Positions 32,059-42,063 of a stretch of DNA of 64,000 bases are shown in pieces. Within the stretch, counting starts at the first letter, position 1. Every line of letters begins with the position of its first letter. The notes beneath the pieces were generated by a model. That model worked only from the letters and a program-made list of their open reading frames with translations. It searched no databases and was not told where the DNA came from. The DNA comes from Enterobacter sp. RIT418. Lineage in GTDB: Bacteria; Pseudomonadota; Gammaproteobacteria; Enterobacterales; Enterobacteriaceae. The stretch lies in NCBI RefSeq assembly GCF_003057745.1, contig NZ_QBJD02000011.1:85402-149401 (forward strand). The letters are read 5' to 3'. A program made the position numbers and the translations under genes.

Positions 32059-32916
32059 TTACGCTTCGATAGCGGCGCGAAGTTTTTTCATCGCGTTCTT
32101 CTCAAGCTGACGCACGCGCTCAGCGGAGACGCCGTAGCGGTCGGCCAGTTCCTGCAGCGTGGACTTGTTGTCTTCGTCCAGCCAGCGGGCGCGGATAATA
32201 TCCTGGCTACGCTCGTCGAGACCTTCCATCGCGAAGCTCAGCTTGTTCGCGGCCTGATCTTCCCAGTTATCCTCTTCAATGCCGTCGGCAAAGTTAGAGG
32301 TTTTATCCTGCAGATACAGAACCGGTGCCATCGGCTGGCTGTCGGACGCATCGTCATCGGAAGACATGTCAAAGGTCATGTCCTGCGCGGCCATGCGGGA
32401 TTCCATCTCGCGGACGTCTTTGCTGGATACGCCCAGCTCGCGCGCCACCATTTCAACTTCATCCTGATTGAACCAGCCCAGACGCTGCTTGGTTTTACGC
32501 AGGTTGAAGAACAGCTTGCGTTGCGCTTTTGTCGTGGCGACCTTCACGATACGCCAGTTACGCAGTACGTATTCGTGAATTTCCGCTTTGATCCAATGCA
32601 CGGCGAAGGAGACCAGTCGCACACCCACTTCCGGGTTAAAGCGACGTACAGCCTTCATCAGGCCGATGTTGCCTTCCTGAATCAGGTCCGCCTGCGGCAG
32701 GCCGTAGCCCGCGTAATTACGAGCAACGTGAACAACAAAGCGCAGGTGAGACAGGATCAGCGTTTTAGCTGCTTCCAGATCGCCCTGGTAATGCAGCTTT
32801 TCAGCAAGCTCCTTTTCTTCCTCGGCCGTCAACATCGGCCAGGTGTTCGCAGCCCGGATGTAAGATTCCAGGTTACCAACAGGGGCTAAAGCTAAAGTTT
32901 GCATTTCTTTGGTCAT
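32059..32916 (-). CDS. rpoH: RNA polymerase sigma-32 (heat shock sigma factor)
   Basis: RpoH directs transcription of chaperone and protease genes on heat shock. It has 285 residues (284 in E. coli). Region 2 ([34 protein letters not shown], residues about 57-90), the RpoH-specific [10 protein letters not shown] box near 132, and a region 4 helix-turn-helix ([23 protein letters not shown]) near 253-275 are intact. Translation in E. coli is controlled by a 5' RNA thermometer that includes the start codon; I did not fold this one. A sigma-E promoter and a DnaA box lie upstream. Confidence 0.98.
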   Translation of the reverse strand: MTKEMQTLALAPVGNLESYIRAANTWPMLTAEEEKELAEKLHYQGDLEAAKTLILSHLRFVVHVARNYAGYGLPQADLIQEGNIGLMKAVRRFNPEVGVRLVSFAVHWIKAEIHEYVLRNWRIVKVATTKAQRKLFFNLRKTKQRLGWFNQDEVEMVARELGVSSKDVREMESRMAAQDMTFDMSSDDDASDSQPMAPVLYLQDKTSNFADGIEEDNWEDQAANKLSFAMEGLDERSQDIIRARWLDEDNKSTLQELADRYGVSAERVRQLEKNAMKKLRAAIEA

Positions 32917-33012
32917 TCATTCCTCTCAATGTTTCTTCTGGTCCAGGCTGTCCCCGTCAGGCAACAACCATGCCAAAGCGTTTGAGCAACGAGATTAGCA
33001 TTCACTCTTTTA

Positions 33013-33040
33013 TCAGACAGTGATTTTATCCACAAGTTCC
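33013..33040 (-). promoter_or_regulatory. Sigma-E promoter of rpoH with embedded DnaA box
   Basis: On the minus strand GGAACTT (33040-33034) and TCTGA (33017-33013) stand 16 bases apart, the consensus for a sigma-E promoter and equivalent to E. coli rpoH P3. Within the spacer, the plus strand carries a perfect DnaA box TTATCCACA at 33026-33034. DnaA control of rpoH promoters is known in E. coli. Confidence 0.85.
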
Positions 33041-33169
33041 AGGTGCAACAGTGAATAAATTACGCACAAAATGTGACATGAAGATGATACTGCGGGAAAG
33101 AGACAACAGGGACATCTTTCCCTGCAGAGCGAACATCTCGGTGCAGGGAAAGATTATATCACGCTTTTA

Positions 33170-34225
33170 TTAGTCGGGAGTAAAGTGACGTAAATGTTGC
33201 ACGGTTGCGAGCCATGCGGCCACCCAGCCGATCATCGAGCACACCAGCAGCAACAGCAGGCACTCATCGAACCCTAAGCCGCTGATATCAAACTTGGTTC
33301 CGAAAACCTGCGCCACGTCGGTGACGGCGGAGGAGAGTCGCATCACCAAAATTTCTGACAAAATCAATGAAAGAAATGCACCAGAAAAACCTAATAACGC
33401 GCCGCCGTAGAGGAACGGGCGGAGGATAAACCCATCCGTTGCGCCAATCAGTTTCTGCACGTTGATGGTGTCGCGGCGGGCGAAGATGCTCAGGCGCACG
33501 CTGTTACCGATGACGAGGAATACCGCCGCCACCATCAGCACGCCAATCATCGCCGAGACGCGCCCGACAAGCCCGGTCAGCGCCGCCAGACGGGCAAACC
33601 AGCTGTCGTCCATGCGCACTTCATCGATGCCGTTAATCCGGGTAATGCGGTCACGCAGGGTGTTAAGCGAATCGGTGCCCTGGAAATCCAGCTTCGGGAT
33701 CACCACGGCCACGGCGGGCAGCGGATTCTCTTCAAGCATATCCAGCGCGCCGCCAAAGCCTGACCAGTTGCGGAACTCGCCCAGCGCTTCGTCGCGCGAC
33801 AGGTAGTTAACCTTCTCCACGCCCTGTTCGGCCTGGATCTGCCCGACCACCTGCGCCGCCGCGTTATCGTCGAGCGCTTTATCCAGGTAAACCGTGATCT
33901 GCGGCGACGGATAGTACTGCGACGCCGCCTGATTCACGTTTTTATAGACCATGTAGCAGACGCTCGGCAGCGTCAGGGAGATGGCAATCACCATCACCGT
34001 GAGGAACGTTGCCAGCGGCTTGCTTTTCAGATCCTGCAGCGCGCCGTGGAAGGCGTAGCGCACCTGTTCGTTAAAGACGTTGGTTTTACGGGAGGCCGGC
34101 TTAGGCGCGGCCTTCGCGCGCTTGGGCGCATTGCGGTTGCCGTCACCGCCGCCCTGCGGCTTGCGGAAGCGGTCAAACCGGTTCCCGAACTGCCGAATCT
34201 GGTTCATTGCGTCGCGCTTATTCAC
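33170..34225 (-). CDS. ftsX: Cell division protein FtsX
   Basis: FtsX is the membrane subunit of FtsEX, which activates periplasmic peptidoglycan hydrolases at the septum through EnvC. It has 351 residues (352 in E. coli): a basic, Gly-rich cytoplasmic N terminus to about residue 70, a membrane helix ([17 protein letters not shown]), a periplasmic loop of about 120 residues, and three C-terminal helices. Its start overlaps the ftsE stop by 8 bases. It is last in ftsYEX. Confidence 0.97.
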   Translation of the reverse strand: MNKRDAMNQIRQFGNRFDRFRKPQGGGDGNRNAPKRAKAAPKPASRKTNVFNEQVRYAFHGALQDLKSKPLATFLTVMVIAISLTLPSVCYMVYKNVNQAASQYYPSPQITVYLDKALDDNAAAQVVGQIQAEQGVEKVNYLSRDEALGEFRNWSGFGGALDMLEENPLPAVAVVIPKLDFQGTDSLNTLRDRITRINGIDEVRMDDSWFARLAALTGLVGRVSAMIGVLMVAAVFLVIGNSVRLSIFARRDTINVQKLIGATDGFILRPFLYGGALLGFSGAFLSLILSEILVMRLSSAVTDVAQVFGTKFDISGLGFDECLLLLLVCSMIGWVAAWLATVQHLRHFTPD

Positions 34226-34883
34226 CGTGGCCTCCGTGCAAATGACCGTCGCTCAGCGTCAGCATGCGGTACGAACGACGGGAAATCAGCCCGATGTCGT
34301 GCGTCGCCATCAGTACCGTCACCCCAACGCGGTTAAATTCCTCAAACAGACGCAAAATCCCTTCTGACAGGGCATCGTCCAGGTTACCGGTCGGCTCATC
34401 CGCCAGCAGCACGGCAGGCTTGTTCACCACCGCACGGGCGATGCCCACGCGCTGCTGTTCACCGCCGGAGAGCTGGATTGGGAAATTCTTCGCTTTGTCC
34501 AACAGCCCGACCTTGTCCAGCGCCGCAGAGACGCGGCGGCGGATATCATCATAGCTGGCACCGGCAATAATCAGCGGGATCGCCACGTTATCAAACACGG
34601 TGCGATCCATCAGCAGGTGGTGATCCTGGAAAATCATCCCGATCTGGCGGCGCAAAAACGGCACCTCGCGGTTTTTCAGGCGGCTGATGTCATGGCCGCT
34701 GAAGAAGATTTTCCCGGCGCTGGGCCGTTCGATCCCACAGATCAGCTTGAGCAGGGTACTTTTCCCCGCGCCGGAGTGACCGGTCAGGAACGCCATCTCG
34801 CCCGGCTGCAGGTGGAATGTCACCCCCTGCAGCGCTTGTCTCCCACCGAGATAGGCCTTGCTGACATGTTCAAAGCGAATCAT
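34218..34883 (-). CDS. ftsE: Cell division ATP-binding protein FtsE
   Basis: FtsE is the ATPase of the FtsEX complex. It has 221 residues (222 in E. coli). Walker [10 protein letters not shown] is near residue 35, signature [13 protein letters not shown] near 138, Walker [13 protein letters not shown] near 158. Its ATG lies 2 bases after the ftsY stop, so the genes are probably cotranscribed. Confidence 0.97.
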   Translation of the reverse strand: MIRFEHVSKAYLGGRQALQGVTFHLQPGEMAFLTGHSGAGKSTLLKLICGIERPSAGKIFFSGHDISRLKNREVPFLRRQIGMIFQDHHLLMDRTVFDNVAIPLIIAGASYDDIRRRVSAALDKVGLLDKAKNFPIQLSGGEQQRVGIARAVVNKPAVLLADEPTGNLDDALSEGILRLFEEFNRVGVTVLMATHDIGLISRRSYRMLTLSDGHLHGGHGE

Positions 34884-34885
34884 TG

Positions 34886-36352
34886 TTAGTCCTCTCGGGC
34901 AAATAATGCCTCAATAAAGTCGTCCGATTTAAACGGACGCAAATCCTCAATACGCTCGCCTACGCCGATGTAGCGGATAGGAATGCCGAACTGGTCGGCC
35001 ACGGAGAAGATCACCCCGCCTTTGGCGGTGCCGTCCAGCTTGGTCAGCGTGATCCCTGTCAGCCCTACCGCTTCATGGAACAGCTTCGCCTGGCTAATGG
35101 CGTTTTGCCCGGTGCTGGCGTCGATGGTCAGCATAATTTCATGCGGCGCATCTTCGTCCAGCTTCTTCATGACGCGAACGATTTTTTTCAGCTCTTCCAT
35201 CAGGTGCGATTTATTCTGTAAACGCCCTGCGGTATCGGCGATCAGCACGTCCACGTTGCGCGCCTTCGCCGCCTGTATGGCGTCAAAGATCACGGAGGCG
35301 GAATCCGCACCGGTGTGCTGCGCGATCACCGGAATGTTGTTGCGCTGGCCCCAGACCTGAAGCTGCTCCACCGCCGCCGCGCGGAAGGTATCGCCCGCCG
35401 CCAGCATCACCGACTTGCCCTGCTGCTCGAACTGACGCGCCAGCTTGCCGATGGTGGTGGTTTTGCCCACGCCGTTCACGCCAACCATCAGAATAACAAA
35501 TGGCGTTTTGCCTTCAATATTAAGCGGTTCGTCAACTTTTGCGAGAATTTCACCCATCTCATCTTTCAACAGGCCGTACAGCGCTTCGGCGTCGCGCAGC
35601 TGCTTGCGGCTCGCGCCTTCGGTCAGGCTGGCGATGATCTTGCGGGTGGTTTCCACGCCGACGTCGGCAATCAGCAGCTGCTCTTCCAGCTCTTCAAACA
35701 GATCATCGTCGATCTTTTTGCCGCGGAACAGGCTGATAAATCCGGAACCGAGATTTTCTTTGGTCTTAAGCAGACTGCGCTTCAGGCGAGCGAAGAAACC
35801 TTCTTTGGTCGGTTTTTCCTGCTCCTGAGCGATCTCCTCAACCGGTTCATCCTCTTCAGCCACCGGCACGACGATTTCCGCTTCTTCTGCGGCCTCTGCC
35901 GCCAGCGCCTGGGCTTCCAGCTCGTCGTCGGTAAGCTCAGGCTCGTTGACCGCCTCTTCTTCTACCGCGTCAATAATCTCAACGGTTTCCGCTTCGGCCT
36001 GCCACTCTTCGGCAGACACCTCTTCGGCCTTGACCTCTTCCGGCAGCGGCAGCGTTTCATGTTCAATAACCGTCTGCGGCGCTTCGGCAACGGTTTCGAC
36101 GACAGCCGGTTCCGGCTTCTCGCTCTCCTGAACCTCTTGGGTAACCTCAACCACCTCTTCAGCAAAGGATTTAATCTCTTCTTTGCTGTGCGCAGGCTCT
36201 TCCGCTTCTACGACCGCGGCGGTTTCAACAGGCGTTTCAGGCTGGGACGGCTCTTCAACGGCCTGTTGCTCTTCGGCTGGCTGCTCTTTTTCTTGCTCTT
36301 TTTCACCGAAGCCCAGCCAGGAAAAGAAGCCACGTTTTTTTTGTTTTGCCAT
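34886..36352 (-). CDS. ftsY: Signal recognition particle receptor FtsY
   Basis: FtsY docks SRP-ribosome complexes at the inner membrane. It has 488 residues (497 in E. coli). The N terminus (KKRGFFSWLGFGEKE) is the amphipathic membrane-targeting segment, followed by about 170 residues of acidic, Glu-rich linker. The NG domain starts near residue 190. GTPase motifs: GVNGVGKTTT near 290, DTAGRLQNK near 370, TKLDGTAKGG near 435. The linker length varies freely in the family. Divergent from rsmD. Confidence 0.97.
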   Translation of the reverse strand: MAKQKKRGFFSWLGFGEKEQEKEQPAEEQQAVEEPSQPETPVETAAVVEAEEPAHSKEEIKSFAEEVVEVTQEVQESEKPEPAVVETVAEAPQTVIEHETLPLPEEVKAEEVSAEEWQAEAETVEIIDAVEEEAVNEPELTDDELEAQALAAEAAEEAEIVVPVAEEDEPVEEIAQEQEKPTKEGFFARLKRSLLKTKENLGSGFISLFRGKKIDDDLFEELEEQLLIADVGVETTRKIIASLTEGASRKQLRDAEALYGLLKDEMGEILAKVDEPLNIEGKTPFVILMVGVNGVGKTTTIGKLARQFEQQGKSVMLAAGDTFRAAAVEQLQVWGQRNNIPVIAQHTGADSASVIFDAIQAAKARNVDVLIADTAGRLQNKSHLMEELKKIVRVMKKLDEDAPHEIMLTIDASTGQNAISQAKLFHEAVGLTGITLTKLDGTAKGGVIFSVADQFGIPIRYIGVGERIEDLRPFKSDDFIEALFARED

Positions 36353-36479
36353 CTGCGACTACACTCCTCGCGGCGCTATATACATGGAAGCTAAAAAAAT
36401 GATGAAATAGTCTAACACTTTACTTAATCGACATCACCGCCCGCAATCGCAGGCCAATTGTTAGCAGAGCTTTCCTGAA

Positions 36480-37082
36480 ATGAAGAAACCCAACCGTGCC
36501 TCCGCCGGGCAAATTCGCATTATCGGCGGGCAGTGGCGAGGCCGGAAATTACCGGTGCCGGACAGCCCCGGCCTGCGTCCCACCACCGATCGCGTGCGCG
36601 AGACGCTGTTTAACTGGCTGGCTCCGTCAATGGTAGACGCCCACTGCCTGGACTGCTTCGCCGGGAGCGGCGCGCTCGGGCTGGAGGCGCTGTCCCGCTA
36701 TGCCGCCAGCGCCACGCTGCTGGAGATGGAGCGCGGCGTCGCGCAGACGCTGAAGCAAAATCTGGCGACCCTGAAGGCAACGCACGCCAGCGTGGTGAAT
36801 ACCAACACGCTCAGCTTCCTGGCGCAAAAAGGCACGCCGCACAACGTGGTGTTCGTTGACCCACCGTTCCGCAAAGGGCTGCTGGAAGAGACGCTGTCCC
36901 TGCTGGAAAATAACGGCTGGCTGGCGGATGACGCGCTAATTTATGTGGAAAGCGAAGTGGAAAATGGCATGCCGCCGGTGCCCGCCCACTGGGCGCTGCA
37001 TCGCGAAAAGGTGGCCGGCCAGGTCGCCTACCGTTTGTATCACCGTCAGGCACAAGGAGAATCCGATGCCGGTACTGATTAA
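36480..37082 (+). CDS. rsmD: 16S rRNA (guanine-966-N2)-methyltransferase RsmD
   Basis: RsmD methylates G966 in 16S rRNA. It has 200 residues (198 in E. coli). SAM-binding segment LDCFAGSGALGLEALSR lies near residues 58-74. The catalytic motif reads VFVDPPF (D/N-PPY type) near 122. It is divergent from ftsY and overlaps yhhL by 17 bases. Confidence 0.96.
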   Translation: MKKPNRASAGQIRIIGGQWRGRKLPVPDSPGLRPTTDRVRETLFNWLAPSMVDAHCLDCFAGSGALGLEALSRYAASATLLEMERGVAQTLKQNLATLKATHASVVNTNTLSFLAQKGTPHNVVFVDPPFRKGLLEETLSLLENNGWLADDALIYVESEVENGMPPVPAHWALHREKVAGQVAYRLYHRQAQGESDAGTD

Positions 37083-37347
37083 CCTGGGACGTTTACTGAT
37101 GCTGGGCGTTTGGGCGTTCCTGATCCTGAATCTGGTGCATCCGTTCCCGCGCCCGATGAACATTTTCGTGAACGTGGCGCTGATTTTCACCTCGTTCATG
37201 CACGCCCTGCAGATGGTGATGCTGAAAAACGGCCTGCCGAAAGATGGCCCGCAGATGACCGGATGGCAGCAGCTGCGCGTGTTTATTTTTGGCGTGTTTG
37301 AGCTGCTGGTGTGGATGAAAAAATTTAAGGCGCAGGTGAAGAAATAA
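37066..37347 (+). CDS. yhhL: DUF1145 inner membrane protein YhhL
   Basis: This is a small membrane protein of 93 residues (89 in E. coli) with two or three hydrophobic segments and the typical HPFPRPMNIFVNVALIF stretch near residues 24-40. I start at ATG 37066, with AAGGAG 7 bases upstream. It overlaps the end of rsmD, implying coupled translation. Function unknown. In K-12 it is followed by yhhM, yhhN and zntA; here a terminator and yhjE follow. Confidence 0.92.
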   Translation: MPVLINLGRLLMLGVWAFLILNLVHPFPRPMNIFVNVALIFTSFMHALQMVMLKNGLPKDGPQMTGWQQLRVFIFGVFELLVWMKKFKAQVKK

Positions 37348-37365
37348 CGCTTTTCACCAGCGTAA

Positions 37366-37401
37366 TAAAAAACGGCAATCCTTCTGGACTGCCGTTTTTT
37401 T
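37366..37401. terminator. Bidirectional terminator between yhhL and yhjE
   Basis: An 11-bp stem (AACGGCAATCC/GGACTGCCGTT, one mismatch, TTCT loop) is preceded by an A run and followed by seven T. It can end both convergent transcripts. Confidence 0.9.
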
Positions 37402-37403
37402 GC

Positions 37404-38726
37404 CTAGAGCGACCGGTGCCGCGTTTCGTGCGTCAGCAGCAGCGCGATCAGCGTCAGCGCCGCCATCGCGGCCAGATAAACGCCGACGTAAAACAGGCCG
37501 TAGTTCGCCTGCAGCCAAGTGGCGATATACGGCGCTACGGACGCGCCCAAAATAGACGCCACGTTGTACGAGAAAGACGCGCCGGTGTAGCGCACCTCGG
37601 TCGGGAACAGCTCGGGCAGCAGCGCCCCCATCGGGCCGAAGGTTAGCCCCATCAGGCTCAGGCCAATCAGCAGATACGCCATCACCAGCGTCGGGCTGCC
37701 AGAGCCTAACAGCGGCGGGAAGACGAAGAGCGCAAACAGGATAATCAGCGTGGTGATGACAATCATGCTCGGGCGACGGCCAAATTTATCCGCCAGCATA
37801 CCCGATACCGGCACCATGACGCCGAAGCCAATCACCGCCATCATCAGCATCCACAGCACTTCGTTACGCGGCAGCCCGAGGCCAACCGGCGTAGCCGCCG
37901 TGCTGTAGGTCATTGAGTACACGGTCATGATGTAGAACAGCGTGTAGGTCGCCAGCATGATAAACGTGCCCAGCACGGTCACGCGGACGTGTTTGGTCAG
38001 CAGCGTGCCCAGCGGCACTTTGACCTGCTTCTTCGCCGCCGCCACTTTGGCAAAGACCGGCGTTTCGTGCAGGGAAACGCGCACGTACAGGCCAATCAGC
38101 ACCAGCACGGCGGAGAAAACGAACGGAATACGCCAGCCCCAGGTCATGAACTGTTCATCGGTCAGCAGCCAGGAGAGCAGCAGGAACGTTCCGTTGGCAA
38201 AGAAGAAGCCAATCGGCGCGCCCAGCTGCGGGAACGAGCCGTACAGCGCGCGCTTGCGCGGCGGTGCGTTCTCGGTCGCCAGCAGCGCCGCCCCGCCCCA
38301 TTCGCCGCCCAGGCCTAAGCCCTGGCCAAAACGCGCCAGCGCCAGCAGCAGCGGGGCTAAAATCCCGATGGTTTCATAGGTGGGCAGCAGGCCGATGGCA
38401 ACGGTGGAAATGCCCATGGTCAGCAGCGAGGCGACCAGCGTCACCTTACGCCCCACGCGATCGCCGAAGTGGCCAAACAGCGCGGAGCCAATCGGGCGGG
38501 CGACGAAGGCAATCGCGAACGTTGCTAAAGACTGTAGCGTGGCCGCCGTTGGGTCACCCTGCGGGAAGAAAATATGGGGAAAGACGATCACCGCCGCGGT
38601 GGCGTAAATGTAGAAGTCGAAGAACTCAATGGCGGTACCGATCAGCGAGGCGACAACAACTTTGTTGCGCGAGTTGACGGGCGCCTGGTCCGCGTCGGAA
38701 TCGAGTGTGGTGGCTGTTGCTTGCAT
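37404..38726 (-). CDS. yhjE: MFS transporter YhjE (metabolite:H+ symporter family)
   Basis: This is a 12-helix major facilitator of the metabolite:H+ symporter group (relatives ShiA, ProP), 440 residues, the same as E. coli YhjE and near-identical over long stretches. Family motifs GHFGDRVGRKVTLV near residue 86 and the LARFGQGLGLGGEWGGA segment near 130 are intact. The substrate is not established. In K-12, yhjE is next to yhjD at a different map position; here the pair lies beside yhhL. Confidence 0.93.
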   Translation of the reverse strand: MQATATTLDSDADQAPVNSRNKVVVASLIGTAIEFFDFYIYATAAVIVFPHIFFPQGDPTAATLQSLATFAIAFVARPIGSALFGHFGDRVGRKVTLVASLLTMGISTVAIGLLPTYETIGILAPLLLALARFGQGLGLGGEWGGAALLATENAPPRKRALYGSFPQLGAPIGFFFANGTFLLLSWLLTDEQFMTWGWRIPFVFSAVLVLIGLYVRVSLHETPVFAKVAAAKKQVKVPLGTLLTKHVRVTVLGTFIMLATYTLFYIMTVYSMTYSTAATPVGLGLPRNEVLWMLMMAVIGFGVMVPVSGMLADKFGRRPSMIVITTLIILFALFVFPPLLGSGSPTLVMAYLLIGLSLMGLTFGPMGALLPELFPTEVRYTGASFSYNVASILGASVAPYIATWLQANYGLFYVGVYLAAMAALTLIALLLTHETRHRSL

Positions 38727-38955
38727 ATTATTTTCTTATTTTTGACGAACGAAAGGCCATATTACGCACAGCAAAAGCGACATTTCAATCTGTAACAAAG
38801 CGGCGAACTGGTGAAAAAAGAGTCAAAAAGTGAATAATGTTCAGCCTCGCCAAAACGCTTCCATGAAATGCTTCACAGATTTTAAATATCAGCGGATAAA
38901 ACTGGTTTAAGGTTAAATAAAAGTTAATTACTGGATTTATATGCTGAAATGATGA

Positions 38956-38980
38956 ATCGGGCTGACATTTTCAGCCCGAT
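38956..38980 (-). terminator. Hairpin downstream of yhjD
   Basis: A perfect 10-bp stem (ATCGGGCTGA/TCAGCCCGAT, 5-base loop) lies 7 bases past the yhjD stop. The minus-strand T content after it is modest (TTCATCATTT). Confidence 0.6.
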
Positions 38981-38987
38981 GATAGGT

Positions 38988-40013
38988 TTAGCGATGCGTT
39001 TTGCCCGGCATGCGCGGGTCATCTTTGTATTCCGCGGTGGCGATCCAGGCCGCGCAGAACAGCGTCAGGCGGGCGAAGAAGTAGAAGAACGCCATCAGCC
39101 CGAGCACCGATCCAAACGCGGCGCCGGAGGGCGATTTCACCAGCGACGGCAGCGTATAGGTCATTACGATCTTAATCACCTCGAAGCCTATCGCGGCAAT
39201 CAGCGTGCCGCGTATCAGCGCCTTTTTACGCGGGCGATGGCGAGGCAAGCGCCAGAAGATCCAGAAGAACAGCAGATAGTTGGCAAAGATGGAGATTGCC
39301 AGGCCAATGCCGCGCCAGGCGGGCTTCAGCCATTCGATGTAGTCCAGATACAGCGCGGAGATAATCATCTGCTGGGCAGAGCCCGCAACCGAGGTGATGG
39401 AGAGCGTTACGATCAGCGCCACCAGCAGGCCAATCAGCGAGATGAAGTCGCGGAAATACTTCACCCAGATTTTCTCCTCGTCCTGCGGCGTGCGCTCCCA
39501 CACGTCGCGCGACTGGGCGCGAATGGCCTCGCGCAGGTTGCCCATCCAGTTAATGCCCGAGTAAAGCGCGATCAGTAAACCGACGATCCCAACGGTGGTT
39601 CTCTGCTGCACGGCGGTGTTAATCGTGCTTTTCAGCGTTGCGGCGAGAGTCGGGTCGCTCACGTTATTCAGGATCTTGTTGAAGATGTCCTGAAGCAGCG
39701 TGGGGTGCGAGGCGAGAACAAAACCCGCCGCGGCGAAAGACACCATGAGGATGGGGATCATCGATAAAAACGAGAAGTAGGTGATGGCCGCCCCGAACTG
39801 ATTGCCCAGACGATCGTTAAAGCGCTCGGCGGCGCGGATCAGGTGCGCAATCACGGGAAGCTGCTTTATGCGTTCAGCCAGCGTCAAGGCGGTTCCCAGC
39901 GCCTTGCTGGCCGTGCCGGGCTCTTTCGGCTCCTCGGGCCTGGTGTCCATTTTCTTCACAGGCTCAAAATCCAGATGCTGTGTGGGTCGTTGCGGATCGT
40001 TTTCCTGCGTCAC
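38988..40013 (-). CDS. yhjD: YihY/BrkB-family inner membrane protein YhjD
   Basis: This is an integral membrane protein of the YihY (BrkB) family, 341 residues (337 in E. coli YhjD), with about six helices and a charged N terminus of about 60 residues. Typical segments are NQFGAAITYFSFLSMIPILM near residue 72 and YTLPSLVKSPSGAAFGSVLGLMAFFYF near 285. YhjD mutations in E. coli suppress loss of Kdo addition to lipid A, and a lipid-export role was proposed from that; the function here is inferred only. It is next to yhjE on the same strand, 261 bases away. Confidence 0.93.
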   Translation of the reverse strand: MTQENDPQRPTQHLDFEPVKKMDTRPEEPKEPGTASKALGTALTLAERIKQLPVIAHLIRAAERFNDRLGNQFGAAITYFSFLSMIPILMVSFAAAGFVLASHPTLLQDIFNKILNNVSDPTLAATLKSTINTAVQQRTTVGIVGLLIALYSGINWMGNLREAIRAQSRDVWERTPQDEEKIWVKYFRDFISLIGLLVALIVTLSITSVAGSAQQMIISALYLDYIEWLKPAWRGIGLAISIFANYLLFFWIFWRLPRHRPRKKALIRGTLIAAIGFEVIKIVMTYTLPSLVKSPSGAAFGSVLGLMAFFYFFARLTLFCAAWIATAEYKDDPRMPGKTHR

Positions 40014-40062
40014 GCGTCTTTTCCTTTTCGTTTCCAGAATGTATTTGAATTATAGCGTGTGG

Positions 40063-40962
40063 CTAACCCACGTACGCTTTTGTCTGTTCGGTCAGCCACT
40101 CCATGAACAGATGAACCCGACGGGAGAGGTTGCGGCGGTGAGGGTAAATCAGCGAAACCGGCATCGGTTCAGCACGATACTGCGGCAGGATCTCAATCAG
40201 CTTTTTCGTGCGCAGCGCGTCGCGCACGCCGACGCGCGGTACCTGAATAATCCCCAGCCCGGCAATGCAGGCGGCGTGATAAGTCTCGGTGCTGTTGACC
40301 GTGAGCACCCCGCCCGTTTTCACCCACTGCACGGACGTGCCGTTGAAGTACTCGAAGCCCTGCGGCCGCGTTCCCAGCGTGGCGGCGTAATGCACCACGG
40401 CGTGAGACGCCAGGTCGTCCAGCGTGTCAGGATAGCCAAAACGCTCCAGATAAGCCGGGCTGGCGCAGTTAATCACCGACAGCCTGCCGAGCGGGCGCGC
40501 GATAAGCCCGGAGTCCTTCAGCGTGCCGACGCGCACCACGCAGTCAAAGCCTTCGCGAATCACGTCCACCAGGCGGTCGCTGCTGCTAAGCTCCACTTCT
40601 ATGCCGGGGTACTGCTGTAAAAAAGCGGGCAGCCTCGGGATGATTAAATTTCGCGCAATGCCAACGGGCATATCCACGCGCAGGCGTCCGCTGATGCTGG
40701 AAGGGTCGTGCTGGAACAGGCCGTCCAGCTCGTCGAGGTTGGTGAGCAGATCTTTTGCGCGCTCGTAATAGACCATGCCGTCCTGCGTGAGGCTGACGCG
40801 ACGCGTCGTGCGGTGCAAAAGCTGCGTGCCGAGCATATTTTCCAGCGCCTGAATCTGCCGCGAAACGCTGCCCTTCGGCAGGCTTAGCGTCGCCGCCGCG
40901 CGGGAAAAGCTCTCCAGCTCCGCGACGCGGATGAATAACTGCATTGCGTGTATTTTATCCAT
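40063..40962 (-). CDS. yhjC: LysR-family transcriptional regulator YhjC
   Basis: This is a LysR regulator of 299 residues, the E. coli YhjC length. The N-terminal winged helix (MQLFIRVAELESFSRAAATLSLPKGSVSRQIQ) covers residues 7-40, with a substrate-binding domain from about 90. It is divergent from a short-chain dehydrogenase gene, the usual layout for a LysR regulator and its target. The target relationship is inference. It is 49 bases upstream of yhjD on the same strand. Confidence 0.9.
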   Translation of the reverse strand: MDKIHAMQLFIRVAELESFSRAAATLSLPKGSVSRQIQALENMLGTQLLHRTTRRVSLTQDGMVYYERAKDLLTNLDELDGLFQHDPSSISGRLRVDMPVGIARNLIIPRLPAFLQQYPGIEVELSSSDRLVDVIREGFDCVVRVGTLKDSGLIARPLGRLSVINCASPAYLERFGYPDTLDDLASHAVVHYAATLGTRPQGFEYFNGTSVQWVKTGGVLTVNSTETYHAACIAGLGIIQVPRVGVRDALRTKKLIEILPQYRAEPMPVSLIYPHRRNLSRRVHLFMEWLTEQTKAYVG

Positions 40963-41081
40963 AGGCCCGGCTCATTGTTGTTTTAAATGAAACAGTGAAG
41001 CGTTATTACCCATCTTTATTGTTTATTTATCACCTAATAAGCTCTTACTCAATCTTCATAACCAGCGAAACGAGGTTTCTT

Positions 41082-41840
41082 ATGTCTGAACGTATAGCCA
41101 TTGTAACGGGCGGTAGCCGTGGTTTAGGTAAAAACGCGGCGCTAAAGCTGGCTGCCGATGGAACGGGGATCATCCTCACCTATAACAGCAGCCAGAACGA
41201 GGCGCTGGACGTGGTGCGTGAAATTGAAGCTAACGGCGTGAAGGCGGCTGCACTGCAGCTGAACGTCGGCGATATTTCCGCTTTTGAGCGTTTTGCTCAA
41301 CAGGTGCAGGAGACGCTCAGCGGCGTCTGGCAACGCCACACCTTCGATTATTTATTGAACAATGCCGGAACGGGTTTATACGCGCCGTTTGCCGACACCA
41401 CGGAAGCCCAGTTTGACGACGCGATGAACGTCCATTTCAAAGGGCCGTTCTTCCTGACGCAGCGCCTGCTGCCGTTAATGGAGGACGGCGGGCGTATCCT
41501 GAACGTCTCCAGCGGCCTGGCGCGCTTCACCCAGCCGGGGTCAGGCGCCTATGCCGCAATGAAAGGGGCAATGGAAGTGCTCACTCGCTATCAGGCGAAG
41601 GAGCTGGGCGCGCGCGGGATCAGCGTGAACATTATTGCCCCAGGGGCAATTGAAACCGACTTTGGCGGCGGACGCGTGCGCGATAACGCGCAGATCAACC
41701 AGCATTTAGCCTCACAGACGGCGCTGGGGCGCGTTGGCCTGCCGGACGACATTGGCGACGCGGTTGCGGCCCTTCTCAGCGACAGGCTGGGCTGGATGAA
41801 CGCACAACGTATTGAAGTTTCAGGCGGGATGTTCCTGTAA
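41082..41840 (+). CDS. Short-chain dehydrogenase/reductase
   Basis: This is a classical SDR of 252 residues from ATG 41082 (MSERIAIVTGGSRGLG), with GAGG 6 bases upstream; an upstream extension of 29 codons is unsupported. NAD(P) turn TGGSRGLG at residues 9-16, NNAG near 93, and catalytic Ser with Tyr-x-x-x-Lys (AYAAMK) near 140-165 are all present. C-terminal SGGMFL is typical. K-12 has no gene here between yhjC and yhjB, so it is an insertion into that block. The substrate is unknown; control by YhjC is likely from the layout. Confidence 0.9.
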   Translation: MSERIAIVTGGSRGLGKNAALKLAADGTGIILTYNSSQNEALDVVREIEANGVKAAALQLNVGDISAFERFAQQVQETLSGVWQRHTFDYLLNNAGTGLYAPFADTTEAQFDDAMNVHFKGPFFLTQRLLPLMEDGGRILNVSSGLARFTQPGSGAYAAMKGAMEVLTRYQAKELGARGISVNIIAPGAIETDFGGGRVRDNAQINQHLASQTALGRVGLPDDIGDAVAALLSDRLGWMNAQRIEVSGGMFL

Positions 41841-42063
41841 GCCGCGTTCTTAAGGGGAGGGAGCCCTTTAAGGAAAACCTTAAGATAGTTATGTCAAAAT
41901 CCTGGTAGTTATAAAAATCAATGACTGATTTGTAACGTCAACCTTCATTGAGTTTTTTCTCATATAAAGCCTCTGTAGAATCCCCCCGCTATTCATTGAG
42001 ATTGTACTATTTACGATGGTATTTGCGGTCAGATTGCGCGGAGCCATCTGAAGGGGAAAAACA

